DNA of 33,950 nucleotides from Bradyrhizobium sp. NAS80.1. GTDB taxonomy: Bacteria > Pseudomonadota > Alphaproteobacteria > Rhizobiales > Xanthobacteraceae. The translations under genes and the position numbers were made by a program. Positions 26,425 through 33,950 of this stretch are shown in pieces. A model generated the notes under the pieces. That model searched no databases and was not told the origin of the DNA. It saw nothing but the letters and a program-made list of their open reading frames with translations. The stretch is taken from contig NZ_LGHL01000185.1 of assembly GCF_001908205.1 (NCBI RefSeq), positions 1 through 33,950 on the forward strand, read 5' to 3'. Positions within the stretch are counted from its first letter, which is position 1. Every line of letters begins with the position of its first letter.

Positions 26425-26970
26425 ATGTCGTATGACTCGGGCAATTCAGGCGGCGCCTGGCGCAATGACGGCGCGGCGCAGCCGCACGCCTACGACCCCT
26501 ATCTGCATCCGGAACTTTTTCGCGGCGTCGCGACGCGGCGGGCGTTCGCCTTCCTGATCGACATGGTCGTGATCTCGGTGCCGGTGATCCTCGGCTACCT
26601 CTTCATCGCCGTATTCGGCGTGGTCACGCTCGGCATCGGCTGGGCGCTGTTCTGGCTGGCCTGGCCGGCCTCCGTGATCTGGGCCATCGTCTATTACGGC
26701 GCCTGCATCGGTGGTCCGTCATCGGCAACGATCGGCATGAGGGTGATGGATCTGGAGCTGCGCACCTGGTACGGCGCGCCCGGCTATTTCGTGCTCGGCG
26801 CCACCCATGCCGTGCTGTTCTGGGTTTTGGTCTCGTTCCTGTCGCCCTTCGTGGTGCTGGTCGGTCTGTTCAACGGCCGCAGGCGCCTGCTGCACGATTT
26901 CGTGCTGGGAACTGTCGTGATCAACAACTCGGTCCGCGCACCTGTCCCTCAGGTGGCCAGGACTTACTGA
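26425..26970 (+). CDS. RDD-family membrane protein
   Basis: This 181-residue protein has a short soluble N-terminus followed by an RDD domain. The first helix contains GVATRRAFAFLIDMVVISVP (the R-x-x-D pattern). The second is VTLGIGWALFWLAWPASVIW and the third YFVLGATHAVLFWVLVSFLS. The family signature GPSSATIGMRVMDLEL and the final RRRLLHDFVLGTVVI are present. RDD proteins are thought to act as transporters or accessory membrane proteins; the substrate is unknown. The ATG at 26425 has GAGGA upstream. The longer frame from 26278 is low-complexity and unlikely. It is downstream of hemB beyond a repeat and may share its transcript. Confidence 0.9.
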   Translation: MSYDSGNSGGAWRNDGAAQPHAYDPYLHPELFRGVATRRAFAFLIDMVVISVPVILGYLFIAVFGVVTLGIGWALFWLAWPASVIWAIVYYGACIGGPSSATIGMRVMDLELRTWYGAPGYFVLGATHAVLFWVLVSFLSPFVVLVGLFNGRRRLLHDFVLGTVVINNSVRAPVPQVARTY

Positions 26971-27107
26971 GCAACGCCTTACTGATCAACGACCTACTAA
27001 CTGGGATCGACTAAGCTGACTGCTGATCTGATCTGCCGAGCAGGCCAATTGACCGGGGGCTTTCGTAGCGCGATGCTATTGCACACTTCGGAGGCCCACG
27101 ACGTCCC

Positions 27108-27885
27108 TTGACCCAGCACTCGCGCGACACCCCCCCAATTCTACCTCACGGCGCCGTCCCCCTGCCCCTATCTGCCGGGCCGGCAGGAGCGCAAGGTGTT
27201 TACGCACCTCGTGGGTGACCGCGCTGGCGACCTCAACGACCTCCTGACCCATGGCGGGTTCCGCCGCAGCCAGTCGATCGCCTACCGGCCGGCCTGCGAC
27301 CAGTGCCGTGCCTGCGTCTCGGTCCGGGTCATCGCCAACGAGTTCCGGCCCTCGCGCAACTTCCGCAAGGTGATGGCGCGCAACGCCGACATCATCGGCG
27401 AGCAGCGTAGCGCAGTGCCGACCTCCGAGCAGTACTCGATCTTCCGTGCCTATCTCGATGCCCGCCACCGCCATGGCGGCATGGCCGACATGACCGTGCT
27501 CGACTACGCCATGATGGTCGAGGACAGCCATGTCGAGACCCGCATCATCGAGTACCGCAAGCGCGGCCCCGACAGCGGCATCACCGGCCGCGGCGAGGAA
27601 CTGATCGCGGTGGCGCTCACCGACGTGCTCAGCGACGGCCTGTCGATGGTCTATTCGTTCTTCGAGCCAAGCCAGGTCAGCCGCTCGATGGGCACCTTCA
27701 TGATCCTCGACCACATCGCCCGCGCACGTCGTCAGGGCCTGCCTTACGTGTACCTCGGCTACTGGATCGAGGGATCCAAGAAGATGGACTACAAGGCCCG
27801 CTTCCTGCCGCAGCAGCGCCTCGCGCCCTCAGGCTGGCTGCGCGTCGACGCGCAGGGCGATGCGGCGTCCGAGCCGCAGGATTAG
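27108..27885 (+). pseudogene. bpt: Arginyl/aspartate-leucyl transferase (Bpt/Ate), frame broken near the N-terminus
   Basis: Bpt transfers leucine from tRNA to N-terminal Asp/Glu of proteins, marking them for N-end-rule degradation. The body from GTG 27196 reads VFTHLVGDRAGDLNDLLTHG, GFRRSQSIAYRPACDQCRAC, VSVRVIANEFRPSRNFRKVM and MVYSFFEPSQVSRSMGTFMI, matching the family, with LPYVYLGYWIEGSKKMDYKA near the end. The natural N-terminus (MTQHSRDTPQFYLTAPSPCP) starts at TTG 27108 but is cut by one extra C in a seven-C run (27130-27136), so the frame moves at that point. The span of 778 bases is one over a multiple of three. The catalytic Cys motif CPYLPGR lies in the frame after the shift. Restored, the protein has 258 residues. 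Confidence 0.9.
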
Positions 27886-27890
27886 CACGC

Positions 27891-29243
27891 TCACCCGAAC
27901 AGCGTGTCGACCAACAGCTTCACGTTCAAGATCACGATCACGCCCGCGACGATCCACGCGATCGCAGCGACGTATGGGGAAATCGCGAACTTGCCCATCT
28001 TGCGGCGGTCGGAGACGAAACGCACGAGAGGGATGACGGCGAAGGGAAGCTGCATCGACAGCACGACCTGGCTGAGGACCAGCAGATCGGCGGTGCCGCG
28101 CTCGCCGTAGATGGCAGTGACGACTATCACCGGAACGATGGCGATGCCGCGCGTGACCAGGCGGCGCGCCCAGCGCGGCAGACTCAAATGGAGAAAGCCC
28201 TCCATCACGATCTGGCCGGCGAGCGTCGCCGTCACCGTCGAGTTGAGACCCGACGCAAGCAGAGCCACCGCGAACAGCGTCGAGGCAATGCTGAGGCCGA
28301 GCAGCGGCGACAAGAGTTCGAACGCCTGGCCGATCTCGGCAACGTCGGAATGGCCGCTTTTGTGGAAGGTCGCAGCCGCCACCACGAGGATCGCAGCGTT
28401 GATGAACAGCGCCAGCATCAGAGCGATGGTCGAGTCGGTCGTCGCCCATTTGATCGCCTCGCGCCGGCCTGTGTCGTTACGTTCATAGGCGCGCGTCTGC
28501 ACGATCGAGGAGTGCAGATAGAGATTGTGCGGCATCACGGTCGCACCGATGATGCCGATCGCGATGTAGAGCATCTCAGGATTGGTGAAGATCTCGGCCT
28601 TCGGCGCGAAGCCGCGCAGGACTTCCGCGACCGGTGGCGCTGCCGCCACGATCTGGATCGCGAAGCAGACTGCGATCACCGCGAGCAGTGCCATGACGAA
28701 GGCTTCGAGGAAACGGAAGCCGCGGTTCATCAACAGCAGCAGCAGGAAGGCATCGAGAGCGGCGATCAGCGCACCGCCGATCAGCGGGATCCCGAACAGA
28801 AGCTTGAGCGCAATCGCTGTGCCAATGACCTCGGCGAGATCGCAGGCGATGATCGCCGCCTCGCAGATAAGCCAGAGCAGGAAATTCACCGCTGGCGAAT
28901 AGGTCGCGCGGCAGGCCTGCGCGAGATCGCGGTCGGTGACAATGCCGAGCCTCGCCGCCAGCGACTGCAGCAGGATCGCCATCAAGTTCGAGAGCAGAAT
29001 GACCGAGAGCAGCGTGTAACCGAACCTCGATCCACCCGCGAGGTCGGTCGCCCAGTTGCCGGGGTCCATGTAGCCGACCGAGATCATGTAGCCCGGGCCG
29101 ACGAACGCAAGCAGCCGCCGCCACCACACACCCGCCGTGGGGACAGCGACTGAGGCGTTTACCTCGGCCAGGCTCTTGGTGGTGGGAGCGTCAGTGCGCC
29201 AGCCGGCGGCATCAGTGGTCAAATCGGGCGATCGGGCATCCAT
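27891..29243 (-). CDS. mntH: NRAMP-family Mn(II) transporter MntH
   Basis: MntH imports Mn2+ (and Fe2+) by proton symport across the inner membrane. The protein of 450 residues from ATG 29243 has 11 predicted membrane helices. The metal-binding motif of helix 1 is DPGNWATDLAGGS, and the helix 6 signature is VMPHNLYLHSSIVQTR. The helix 1 motif is preceded by FVGPGYMISVGYM. A longer frame to 29294 exists but contains the TTGCAA dyad (29272-29288), so I chose the inner start. The next gene to the right is a divergent MFS transporter. Confidence 0.94.
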   Translation of the reverse strand: MDARSPDLTTDAAGWRTDAPTTKSLAEVNASVAVPTAGVWWRRLLAFVGPGYMISVGYMDPGNWATDLAGGSRFGYTLLSVILLSNLMAILLQSLAARLGIVTDRDLAQACRATYSPAVNFLLWLICEAAIIACDLAEVIGTAIALKLLFGIPLIGGALIAALDAFLLLLLMNRGFRFLEAFVMALLAVIAVCFAIQIVAAAPPVAEVLRGFAPKAEIFTNPEMLYIAIGIIGATVMPHNLYLHSSIVQTRAYERNDTGRREAIKWATTDSTIALMLALFINAAILVVAAATFHKSGHSDVAEIGQAFELLSPLLGLSIASTLFAVALLASGLNSTVTATLAGQIVMEGFLHLSLPRWARRLVTRGIAIVPVIVVTAIYGERGTADLLVLSQVVLSMQLPFAVIPLVRFVSDRRKMGKFAISPYVAAIAWIVAGVIVILNVKLLVDTLFG

Positions 29244-29271
29244 GAGGCGAGAATACCGAAGTCGAGGCTTA

Positions 29272-29288
29272 TTGCAACTAATTTGCAA
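29272..29288. promoter_or_regulatory. TTGCAA-N5-TTGCAA dyad upstream of mntH
   Basis: Two copies of the self-complementary TTGCAA (29272-29277 and 29283-29288) are spaced by CTAAT, about 30 bases upstream of the mntH ATG. TGCAA-based dyads of this kind are reported for the manganese-responsive Fur-like regulator Mur in rhizobia, including the mntH promoter of Bradyrhizobium japonicum. Assignment to Mur is by position and motif, not shown. Confidence 0.6.
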
Positions 29289-29409
29289 CTGCATCTAGCA
29301 GTATCGGTTCCGCCGCGCCCGTTGTTCGCCGCCATGTCGGGAAGCGGGTGGGTTTGGCTCTCCCCGGAAGCGGATACTGCCGCGAACTCGACTTAGCAGG
29401 AAATGAGCC

Positions 29410-30654
29410 ATGTCAAATCCGCCTCGCCTCCCCGACACATTCAACCGCCTGGCCTGGTCGAACCTCGCGGCGCAGTCGGCCGAGCAGATCGCGCTAGCCG
29501 CGGCCCCCATCGTCGCGGTGCTCACGCTGGGCGTCGCGGAGGGCCAGACCGGCCTGCTGCAGACCGCCCTCACCCTGCCTTTCGTTCTCTTCGCCATTCC
29601 GGCGGGCCTGCTCGCCGACCGCATCTCTCGCCGCTCGCTGATGGCGGGCGCCGAGGCGCTGCGGGCCGCGGCCCTTGCGGCGATCGTGCTGCTGCTCGCG
29701 CTCGGCGCGCTCAATTTGCCGCTTCTGGCGCTGCTCGGCTTCGCAGCTGTCTGCGGTACTGTCGTTTACAGCGTGGCCGCGCCGGCGCTGGTGCCGTCGC
29801 TGGTGAGCGCGGAGTTGCTGCCGGCCGCGAATGCCCGGATCGAGCTGGCGCGCACCATCGCCTTCGCAAGCGGCCCTGCGCTCGGCGGCGCGCTGGTCGG
29901 CTGGTGGGGCGCGAGCCCGGCCTTCGGCTTTGCCGCCGCGCTCTCGGCCATCGCCGTGGTGCTGCTCTCCGGCATCTACGAGCCCTCGCGCCCGCCAGTG
30001 CCGCGCCGCCATCCGTTCCAGGACATCCGCGAGGGCGCCGCTTTCGTGTTTCATCATGCGTTGCTGCGGCCGGTGTTCATCACCCAGTTCATCTTCAACA
30101 CCGGCTGGTTCCTGCAGATTGCCGTGTTCGTGCCCTACGCCGTGCGCCATCTCGGTTTGACGGCGGCTGGCGTCGGCATCGTGCTGACGATGTACGGGGT
30201 CGGCATGGTGATCGGCGCGCTGGTTGCAACGCGCGTGATGAAGCGCGTCGCTTTCGGCACGGTGGTCGGCCTCGGCCCGGTCACCGGCTTCGTCGCCGCG
30301 GTGGTGATGGCGCTGACGGTGCTGGTCCCCTCGCCCTGGCTCTCGGGCCTCAGCTTCTTCCTGCTCGGCGTGGGGCCGATCCTCTGGGTGATCTCGACGA
30401 CGACCTTGCGCCAGTCCGTGACGCCGCCGCGCCTTCTTGGCCGCGTCTCCGCCATCAACATCATGAGCTACGGCGCCCGCCCGCTCGGCTCGGCACTGGG
30501 GGCGATCGTCGGCGGCGTCTGGAGCGCGGAAGCTTGCCTCTATCTCGCTGCAGCTGTCTTCGGCGCGCAGGCGCTGGTCATCTGGCTCTCGCCAGCGGTA
30601 GTGCTGGATCAGCAACCGGCAATGGTGGAGGACGGCGCGGCGGCGCGGGGCTAG
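29410..30654 (+). CDS. MFS transporter (EntS-like)
   Basis: This 414-residue inner-membrane protein has 12 predicted helices in the MFS_3-like pattern. The motif-A-like loop is GLLADRISRRSLMAGAEAL between helices 2 and 3. Other segments include YSVAAPALVPSLVSAELLPA, ARTIAFASGPALGGALVGWW, HPFQDIREGAAFVFHHALLR and RQSVTPPRLLGRVSAINIMS. Substrate class cannot be told; relatives export siderophores or drugs. The ATG at 29410 follows AGGAAATGAG. The other-frame ORF from 29403 is a shadow. It is divergent from mntH with a 166-base shared region. Confidence 0.9.
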   Translation: MSNPPRLPDTFNRLAWSNLAAQSAEQIALAAAPIVAVLTLGVAEGQTGLLQTALTLPFVLFAIPAGLLADRISRRSLMAGAEALRAAALAAIVLLLALGALNLPLLALLGFAAVCGTVVYSVAAPALVPSLVSAELLPAANARIELARTIAFASGPALGGALVGWWGASPAFGFAAALSAIAVVLLSGIYEPSRPPVPRRHPFQDIREGAAFVFHHALLRPVFITQFIFNTGWFLQIAVFVPYAVRHLGLTAAGVGIVLTMYGVGMVIGALVATRVMKRVAFGTVVGLGPVTGFVAAVVMALTVLVPSPWLSGLSFFLLGVGPILWVISTTTLRQSVTPPRLLGRVSAINIMSYGARPLGSALGAIVGGVWSAEACLYLAAAVFGAQALVIWLSPAVVLDQQPAMVEDGAAARG

Positions 30655-30681
30655 CGCCTCCTCGTTATCGAAGCAGCGAGG

Positions 30682-31941
30682 CTAGTTCGCCAGATACCGC
30701 TCGTAGCTCCCCGTCACGGGTTCGCTCGCGTCAACCTCCGGATCGAGCGTGTAGAGATCCTGCGCGCGGCCGATGCCGCGGAGCGCGTAGCGGCCGGTGG
30801 AAACGAGATAGCGGCGGCCGGCGGCGTCCAGGCCCTTGTAGAACTCCGCCGACGCCAGGAGCTCGCGGTCGACCGAGCGGCTCATCGAGGCGATGCGGCT
30901 GACCTCATTCACGGTCGGCCCGACCACCGTGAAGTCCAGCCGGTCCTCGCTGCCGATATTGCCGTAAAAGACCTCGCCGACGTGCAGGCCGATATAGGCA
31001 GACGTGGTGGGGCGGCCGTCGGCCGCCCGCCGCACATTCAGCGCCGCGACGTTCTTGCGGAACAAATGCTCGGCACGCAGCGCCGCGCGGCGGGCGTCCG
31101 CCATGTCCTCGCCGGTGAACATCGCGAGCACACCGTCGCCGATCAGCTTCAGCACGTCGCCGCCGGCATCGTGGATTGCGTCGATCACGGCCTGGGCATA
31201 GTCGTTGAGGAACGGAATGATCTCGTCGGGGCCGATGCTCTCGCTGATCCCGGTCGAGCCGCGCAAATCCGAATACCACAGCACGGCATCGATGCGCTCG
31301 GTGACGCCGCGCGAGATCCGCCCGCGCAGCACCTGCTCGGAGGCATCGCGGCCAAGATAGACGCGCCCCAGCGTGCGCGCGATGTCGACCTGCTGTGCTG
31401 ACTTGATCGCGAGCCCCAGCACCGGCACGAGATCGCGCATAGCTTCGAGCTCGGCTTCGCCAAAGCCTTCGGGGCGGCGCGTGGTCCAGCAGGAGTAGAA
31501 GCAGTCCATCAGGCCGAGCGCGCCGTTCTCGCCGAAGCGATGCACGAAGGCGAGATAGTGCCGGTGGCCCTTCTCGGCGAGCTCTCCGATCTGCGAGAAA
31601 TCCATCGAGGGAGCGTCCGCAAGATCGATCACCATCTCGTCGTGGCCGTGCTCGAGCATGTGGAAGAACACCGAGCGGCGCCAGCTCTTGGCGGCATCGC
31701 CTTCGGCAGTCGAGCCGTATTCGAACGCGTCGCTCTCGTTACTCGGCCGGTCGCTCCAGCGGAAACCGCGCCCCTCATAGATCGGATGCAGCGTGTCGAT
31801 GACGACGAGCCCGCGCGAGAGTTCCAGCCCTTCGGCGCGGCAGCGCTCGCAGAACCCGCGGAGCAGTTCGTTTTCAGGCAGGCCCGTGAGCCCCTGGCCG
31901 GTCAGCCAGTTCATCAGCGCTAGGCGCGAGGTCAATTGCAT
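30682..31941 (-). CDS. Class III adenylate/guanylate cyclase with N-terminal unknown domain
   Basis: The C-terminal half of this 419-residue protein is a nucleotidyl cyclase. Metal Asp215 is in WYSDLRGSTG, Lys255 and Asp259 are in DVLKLIGDGVLAMF, Asp326 is in RLDFTVVGPTVNEVSRI, and transition-state Asn335 and Arg339 follow in the same motif. Asp326 and Lys255 favour ATP, so cyclic AMP is the predicted product; the site appears complete. The first ~190 residues (LPENELLRGFCERCRAEGLE, HHHxx-free) contain no membrane helices and I recognise no sensor domain, though HRYLAFVHRFGENGALGLMDCF looks globular. It is expressed alone, convergent with the MFS gene (27-base gap) and divergent from the next MFS gene. 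Confidence 0.92.
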   Translation of the reverse strand: MQLTSRLALMNWLTGQGLTGLPENELLRGFCERCRAEGLELSRGLVVIDTLHPIYEGRGFRWSDRPSNESDAFEYGSTAEGDAAKSWRRSVFFHMLEHGHDEMVIDLADAPSMDFSQIGELAEKGHRHYLAFVHRFGENGALGLMDCFYSCWTTRRPEGFGEAELEAMRDLVPVLGLAIKSAQQVDIARTLGRVYLGRDASEQVLRGRISRGVTERIDAVLWYSDLRGSTGISESIGPDEIIPFLNDYAQAVIDAIHDAGGDVLKLIGDGVLAMFTGEDMADARRAALRAEHLFRKNVAALNVRRAADGRPTTSAYIGLHVGEVFYGNIGSEDRLDFTVVGPTVNEVSRIASMSRSVDRELLASAEFYKGLDAAGRRYLVSTGRYALRGIGRAQDLYTLDPEVDASEPVTGSYERYLAN

Positions 31942-32117
31942 GCGCCATTATGGCGTGCATTCGTGACGAACGAAAGGCCACGCTCGAACCGCGCGAGGAC
32001 CAAGGCTCACGTCCTTCGCAGGTCGAATATGCGGCGGCCACGGTTGACGCGCTCGCCACGCGGGCAGCAAATGCTGGTCATGATGACTTTGTCGGCCAGA
32101 ATCGGAAGCGCGCGCGG

Positions 32118-33275
32118 ATGAGCCAGCGTCAGCTTCCGATCATCCTGGCGCTCGGCACTACGCAGACCCTCGCCTGGGCTTCGAGCTACTATTTGCCGGC
32201 ACTGCTCGCCGATCCCATCGCGCACGACCTCGGCGTCTCCTCCAACTGGATTTTTGGCGCGTTCTCGGCCTCGCTGGTGATCTCGGCGATGCTCGGCCCA
32301 CGTATCGGACGCCAGATCGATCTCGTCGGCGGCCGGCAGGTACTGTCGGCTTCGAACCTGACCATCGCCGCCGGCCTCGTCCTGCTCGGCTTTGCGCAAT
32401 CCGTCCCGGTGATGGCGATCGCCTGGCTCGTGCTCGGCATCGGCATGGCGATGGGGCTCTATGACGCCGCCTTCGCCGCGCTGGGCCGCATCTACGGCAC
32501 CGAAGCGCGCGGCTCGATCACCGGCATCACGTTGATGGCGGGCTTCGCCTCGACCGTCGGCTGGCCGCTCACCGCCTGGGGTCTGTCGCATATCGGCTGG
32601 CGCGAGACCTGCTTTGCCTGGGCGGCCGCCAACATCCTGATCGGCCTGCCCCTCAACTTTTTCATGCTGCCGGCGATCAAGGGTGCCAGGCAGGCGACTA
32701 AGACCGCCGAGAAACCGCACGTGCCGCTCGACCGCAAGATGGCCCTGCTCGCCTTCATCTTCGCTGCGGTCTGGACCGTCACCGGTGCGATGGCCGTTCA
32801 CTTCCCGCGCCTGCTGGAGGCAACAGGCGCGACGCATGTCGAGGCGATCGCGGCCGGCGCGCTGATCGGCCCGGCGCAGGTGGTCGCGCGCATTCTCGAA
32901 GCGGGCTTTCTGAGCCGCTTTCATCCGCTGTGGTCGACGCGCCTTGCCTGCCTCACCCACCCGATCGGCGCAGCTGTCGTTGCCATCTTCGGCGCCCCCG
33001 CCGCAAGCGCGTTTGCGCTGCTGCACGGCTCGGGCAACGGTATCTTGACGATCGCGCGCGGCACGCTGCCGCTCGCCATCTTCGGCTCGAAGGACTTTGG
33101 CTATCGCCTCGGCGTCATCGGCGCACCGGCAAGGATGGCGCAAGCGGTGGCGCCGCTGGCCTTTGGCCTGCTCATTGACGTCATGGGCGCCAAGGTGCTG
33201 ATCGTCTCCTCCACGTTCAGCCTGTCGGCGCTGGCGGCTTTGTTCCTGATCCGCCCGGAACGGCGGCGGGATTGA
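32118..33275 (+). CDS. MFS transporter
   Basis: This 385-residue protein has 12 predicted helices with a clear MFS layout: MSQRQLPIILALGTTQTLAW, ASSYYLPALLADPIAHDLGV, GAFSASLVISAMLGPRIGRQ with motif A IDLVGGRQVL, and the second-half loop RFHPLWSTRLACLTHPIGAA. The final helices include YRLGVIGAPARMAQAVAPLA. It is related to the YhjX/OxlT-like group. The start at ATG 32118 follows GGAAG; the frame to 31950 is unlikely. A substrate was not assigned. The small membrane gene follows 31 bases after its stop on the same strand. Confidence 0.9.
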   Translation: MSQRQLPIILALGTTQTLAWASSYYLPALLADPIAHDLGVSSNWIFGAFSASLVISAMLGPRIGRQIDLVGGRQVLSASNLTIAAGLVLLGFAQSVPVMAIAWLVLGIGMAMGLYDAAFAALGRIYGTEARGSITGITLMAGFASTVGWPLTAWGLSHIGWRETCFAWAAANILIGLPLNFFMLPAIKGARQATKTAEKPHVPLDRKMALLAFIFAAVWTVTGAMAVHFPRLLEATGATHVEAIAAGALIGPAQVVARILEAGFLSRFHPLWSTRLACLTHPIGAAVVAIFGAPAASAFALLHGSGNGILTIARGTLPLAIFGSKDFGYRLGVIGAPARMAQAVAPLAFGLLIDVMGAKVLIVSSTFSLSALAALFLIRPERRRD

Positions 33276-33306
33276 CCGTGCCTGAGCTTTCGCCCACAAG
33301 CGCGCC

Positions 33307-33492
33307 ATGGCCGACGACACCGCCAGCCCGTTCAAGCGCGCCATCCGCTGGGCAACCACGCCGCCACAGGCCTGGGGCGTCTATCTTCTCGCCATCTTGC
33401 TGGTGTGGCTGCTGTCGTTCTACGCCGGCACGCTGAAGCCGAAGAAGACGCCGGAAGCGAGCCGGCCCACGGTGAGTGCGCCGCAGAGCTAA
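33307..33492 (+). CDS. Small single-pass membrane protein (61 aa)
   Basis: The ATG at 33307 opens a 61-residue frame. The N-terminus (MADDTASPFKRAIRWATTPP) is followed by one membrane helix (WGVYLLAILLVWLLSFYAG) and a hydrophilic tail (TLKPKKTPEASRPTVSAPQS) that would face the cytoplasm or periplasm. I recognise no family. The ribosome site is weak. It overlaps the stop of the convergent EamA gene by four bases and follows the MFS gene, so it may be its accessory subunit, but nothing in the sequence shows this. Confidence 0.65.
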   Translation: MADDTASPFKRAIRWATTPPQAWGVYLLAILLVWLLSFYAGTLKPKKTPEASRPTVSAPQS

Positions 33493-33950
33493 GCCGGCTT
33501 CGCCTCGCCGGTTGCGATCCAGATGCCGGCGAACACCGCGACCGGCCCAATCAGAAGATTTGGCGTGATCGGCTCGCCGATGAGCAGCGCCGCCAGCAAG
33601 GCGGCGGCAATCGGGTTGACCGTCATCGTATTCGCCACCCGGGTCGGCGTTGCCCGCGCCAGCGCCATGACCCAGAGGATGAAGGCGAGCGCGCCGCCGC
33701 CAATGCCGAGATAGATTCCGGCGATCCACTGCGCCGTCGTGAAATGATCGAGCGCCGCAAAGCTGCCCTTCACGAGCCCCACCAGCACCAGCACGGCGGC
33801 GCCCACGCCCATACCGACGGTGAGAAAGCCAAGAGCGCTGGAGCGCTGCATCAGCGGGCGCGACAGCACGTTGTAGAACGCCATGCAGAACACGGCGCCG
33901 GTCATGATCAGCTCGCCGCGCCAGGCGCCCGGCGGGCTCTGCGCGAGGCC
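33489..33950 (-). CDS. EamA/DMT-family transporter, C-terminal part only
   Basis: The frame is open to the right edge (33950); the N-terminal half lies outside the window. The visible ~153 residues form five membrane helices of an EamA repeat: FCMAFYNVLSRPLMQRSSAL, LGFLTVGMGVGAAVLVLVGL, WIAGIYLGIGGGALAFILWV, ARATPTRVANTMTVNPIAAA and LLAALLIGEPITPNLLIGPV. The GEPITPN motif is typical of the family. It is a metabolite exporter candidate with unknown substrate. The internal ATG at 33905 is not the start. Its stop overlaps the convergent small-membrane-protein stop. Confidence 0.88.
   Translation of the reverse strand, partial: GLAQSPPGAWRGELIMTGAVFCMAFYNVLSRPLMQRSSALGFLTVGMGVGAAVLVLVGLVKGSFAALDHFTTAQWIAGIYLGIGGGALAFILWVMALARATPTRVANTMTVNPIAAALLAALLIGEPITPNLLIGPVAVFAGIWIATGEAKPA

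Noticed and set aside
29403..30902. 499-codon plus-strand frame over the MFS gene
   Set aside because: It is frame-shifted against the real MFS protein and dominated by Arg/Ala/Gly.

Overview
The window looks like chromosome from a Bradyrhizobium-type alphaproteobacterium (Nitrobacteraceae). The evidence is high GC coding throughout, the order yceD-plsX-fabH-ihfA-merR-tRNA-Pro, a riboflavin/nusB/thiL block behind glyA-nrdR, an LdtR-type MarR regulator, a Mg-type (Asp-rich) HemB, and a Bpt arginyl/leucyl-transferase-like protein. Most of the window is conserved housekeeping DNA. The left end, about 1-5.9 kb, is accessory.

Layout. (1) 1-2.9 kb, minus strand: a TpsB/FhaC-type outer-membrane transporter with stop-start overlap to a secreted DUF2341-LamG protein that runs off the left edge. 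(2) 3.4-5.9 kb: decayed mobile DNA with an IS3-family transposase relic, a frameshifted phage-like gene and a phage-like HTH replication protein, abutting the 3' end of tRNA-Pro(GGG). (3) 6.1-10.6 kb, minus strand: MerR regulator, ihfA, fabH, plsX, yceD/DUF177 and a ubiquinol-cytochrome c chaperone, with bamE divergent. (4) 11.2-13.4 kb, plus strand: an orphan Bug-type binding protein, and a MerR regulator overlapping a carboxymuconolactone decarboxylase-like gene. (5) 13.4-22.5 kb, minus strand: hppA, a YkgJ-like protein, thiL, nusB, ribH, ribE, ribD, nrdR, glyA. (6) 22.7-29.3 kb: two small hypotheticals, ldtR, a DUF6163-like membrane protein, hemB, an RDD protein, bpt and mntH. (7) 29.4-33.95 kb: two MFS transporters, a class III nucleotidyl cyclase, a small membrane protein and a truncated EamA transporter.

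How the genes fit together. plsX and fabH start phospholipid and fatty-acid synthesis. glyA-nrdR-ribD-ribE and ribH-nusB are close-packed, partly overlapping units. hemB gives haem precursor and mntH supplies Mn, with a TTGCAA dyad upstream of mntH. Four different palindromic intergenic repeats sit between the housekeeping genes.

The most striking sequence-level observation is that three conserved genes (plsX, yceD/DUF177 and bpt) each carry exactly one extra G:C base in a run of six or seven, breaking otherwise intact reading frames. This is either a homopolymer sequencing/assembly artefact or real mutation, and it hides the true proteins from simple ORF calling. No CRISPR array, rRNA, integrase or intact insertion sequence was seen. 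The best candidate for a little-described system is the TpsB / DUF2341-LamG pair at the left edge, whose partner is cut off by the window.
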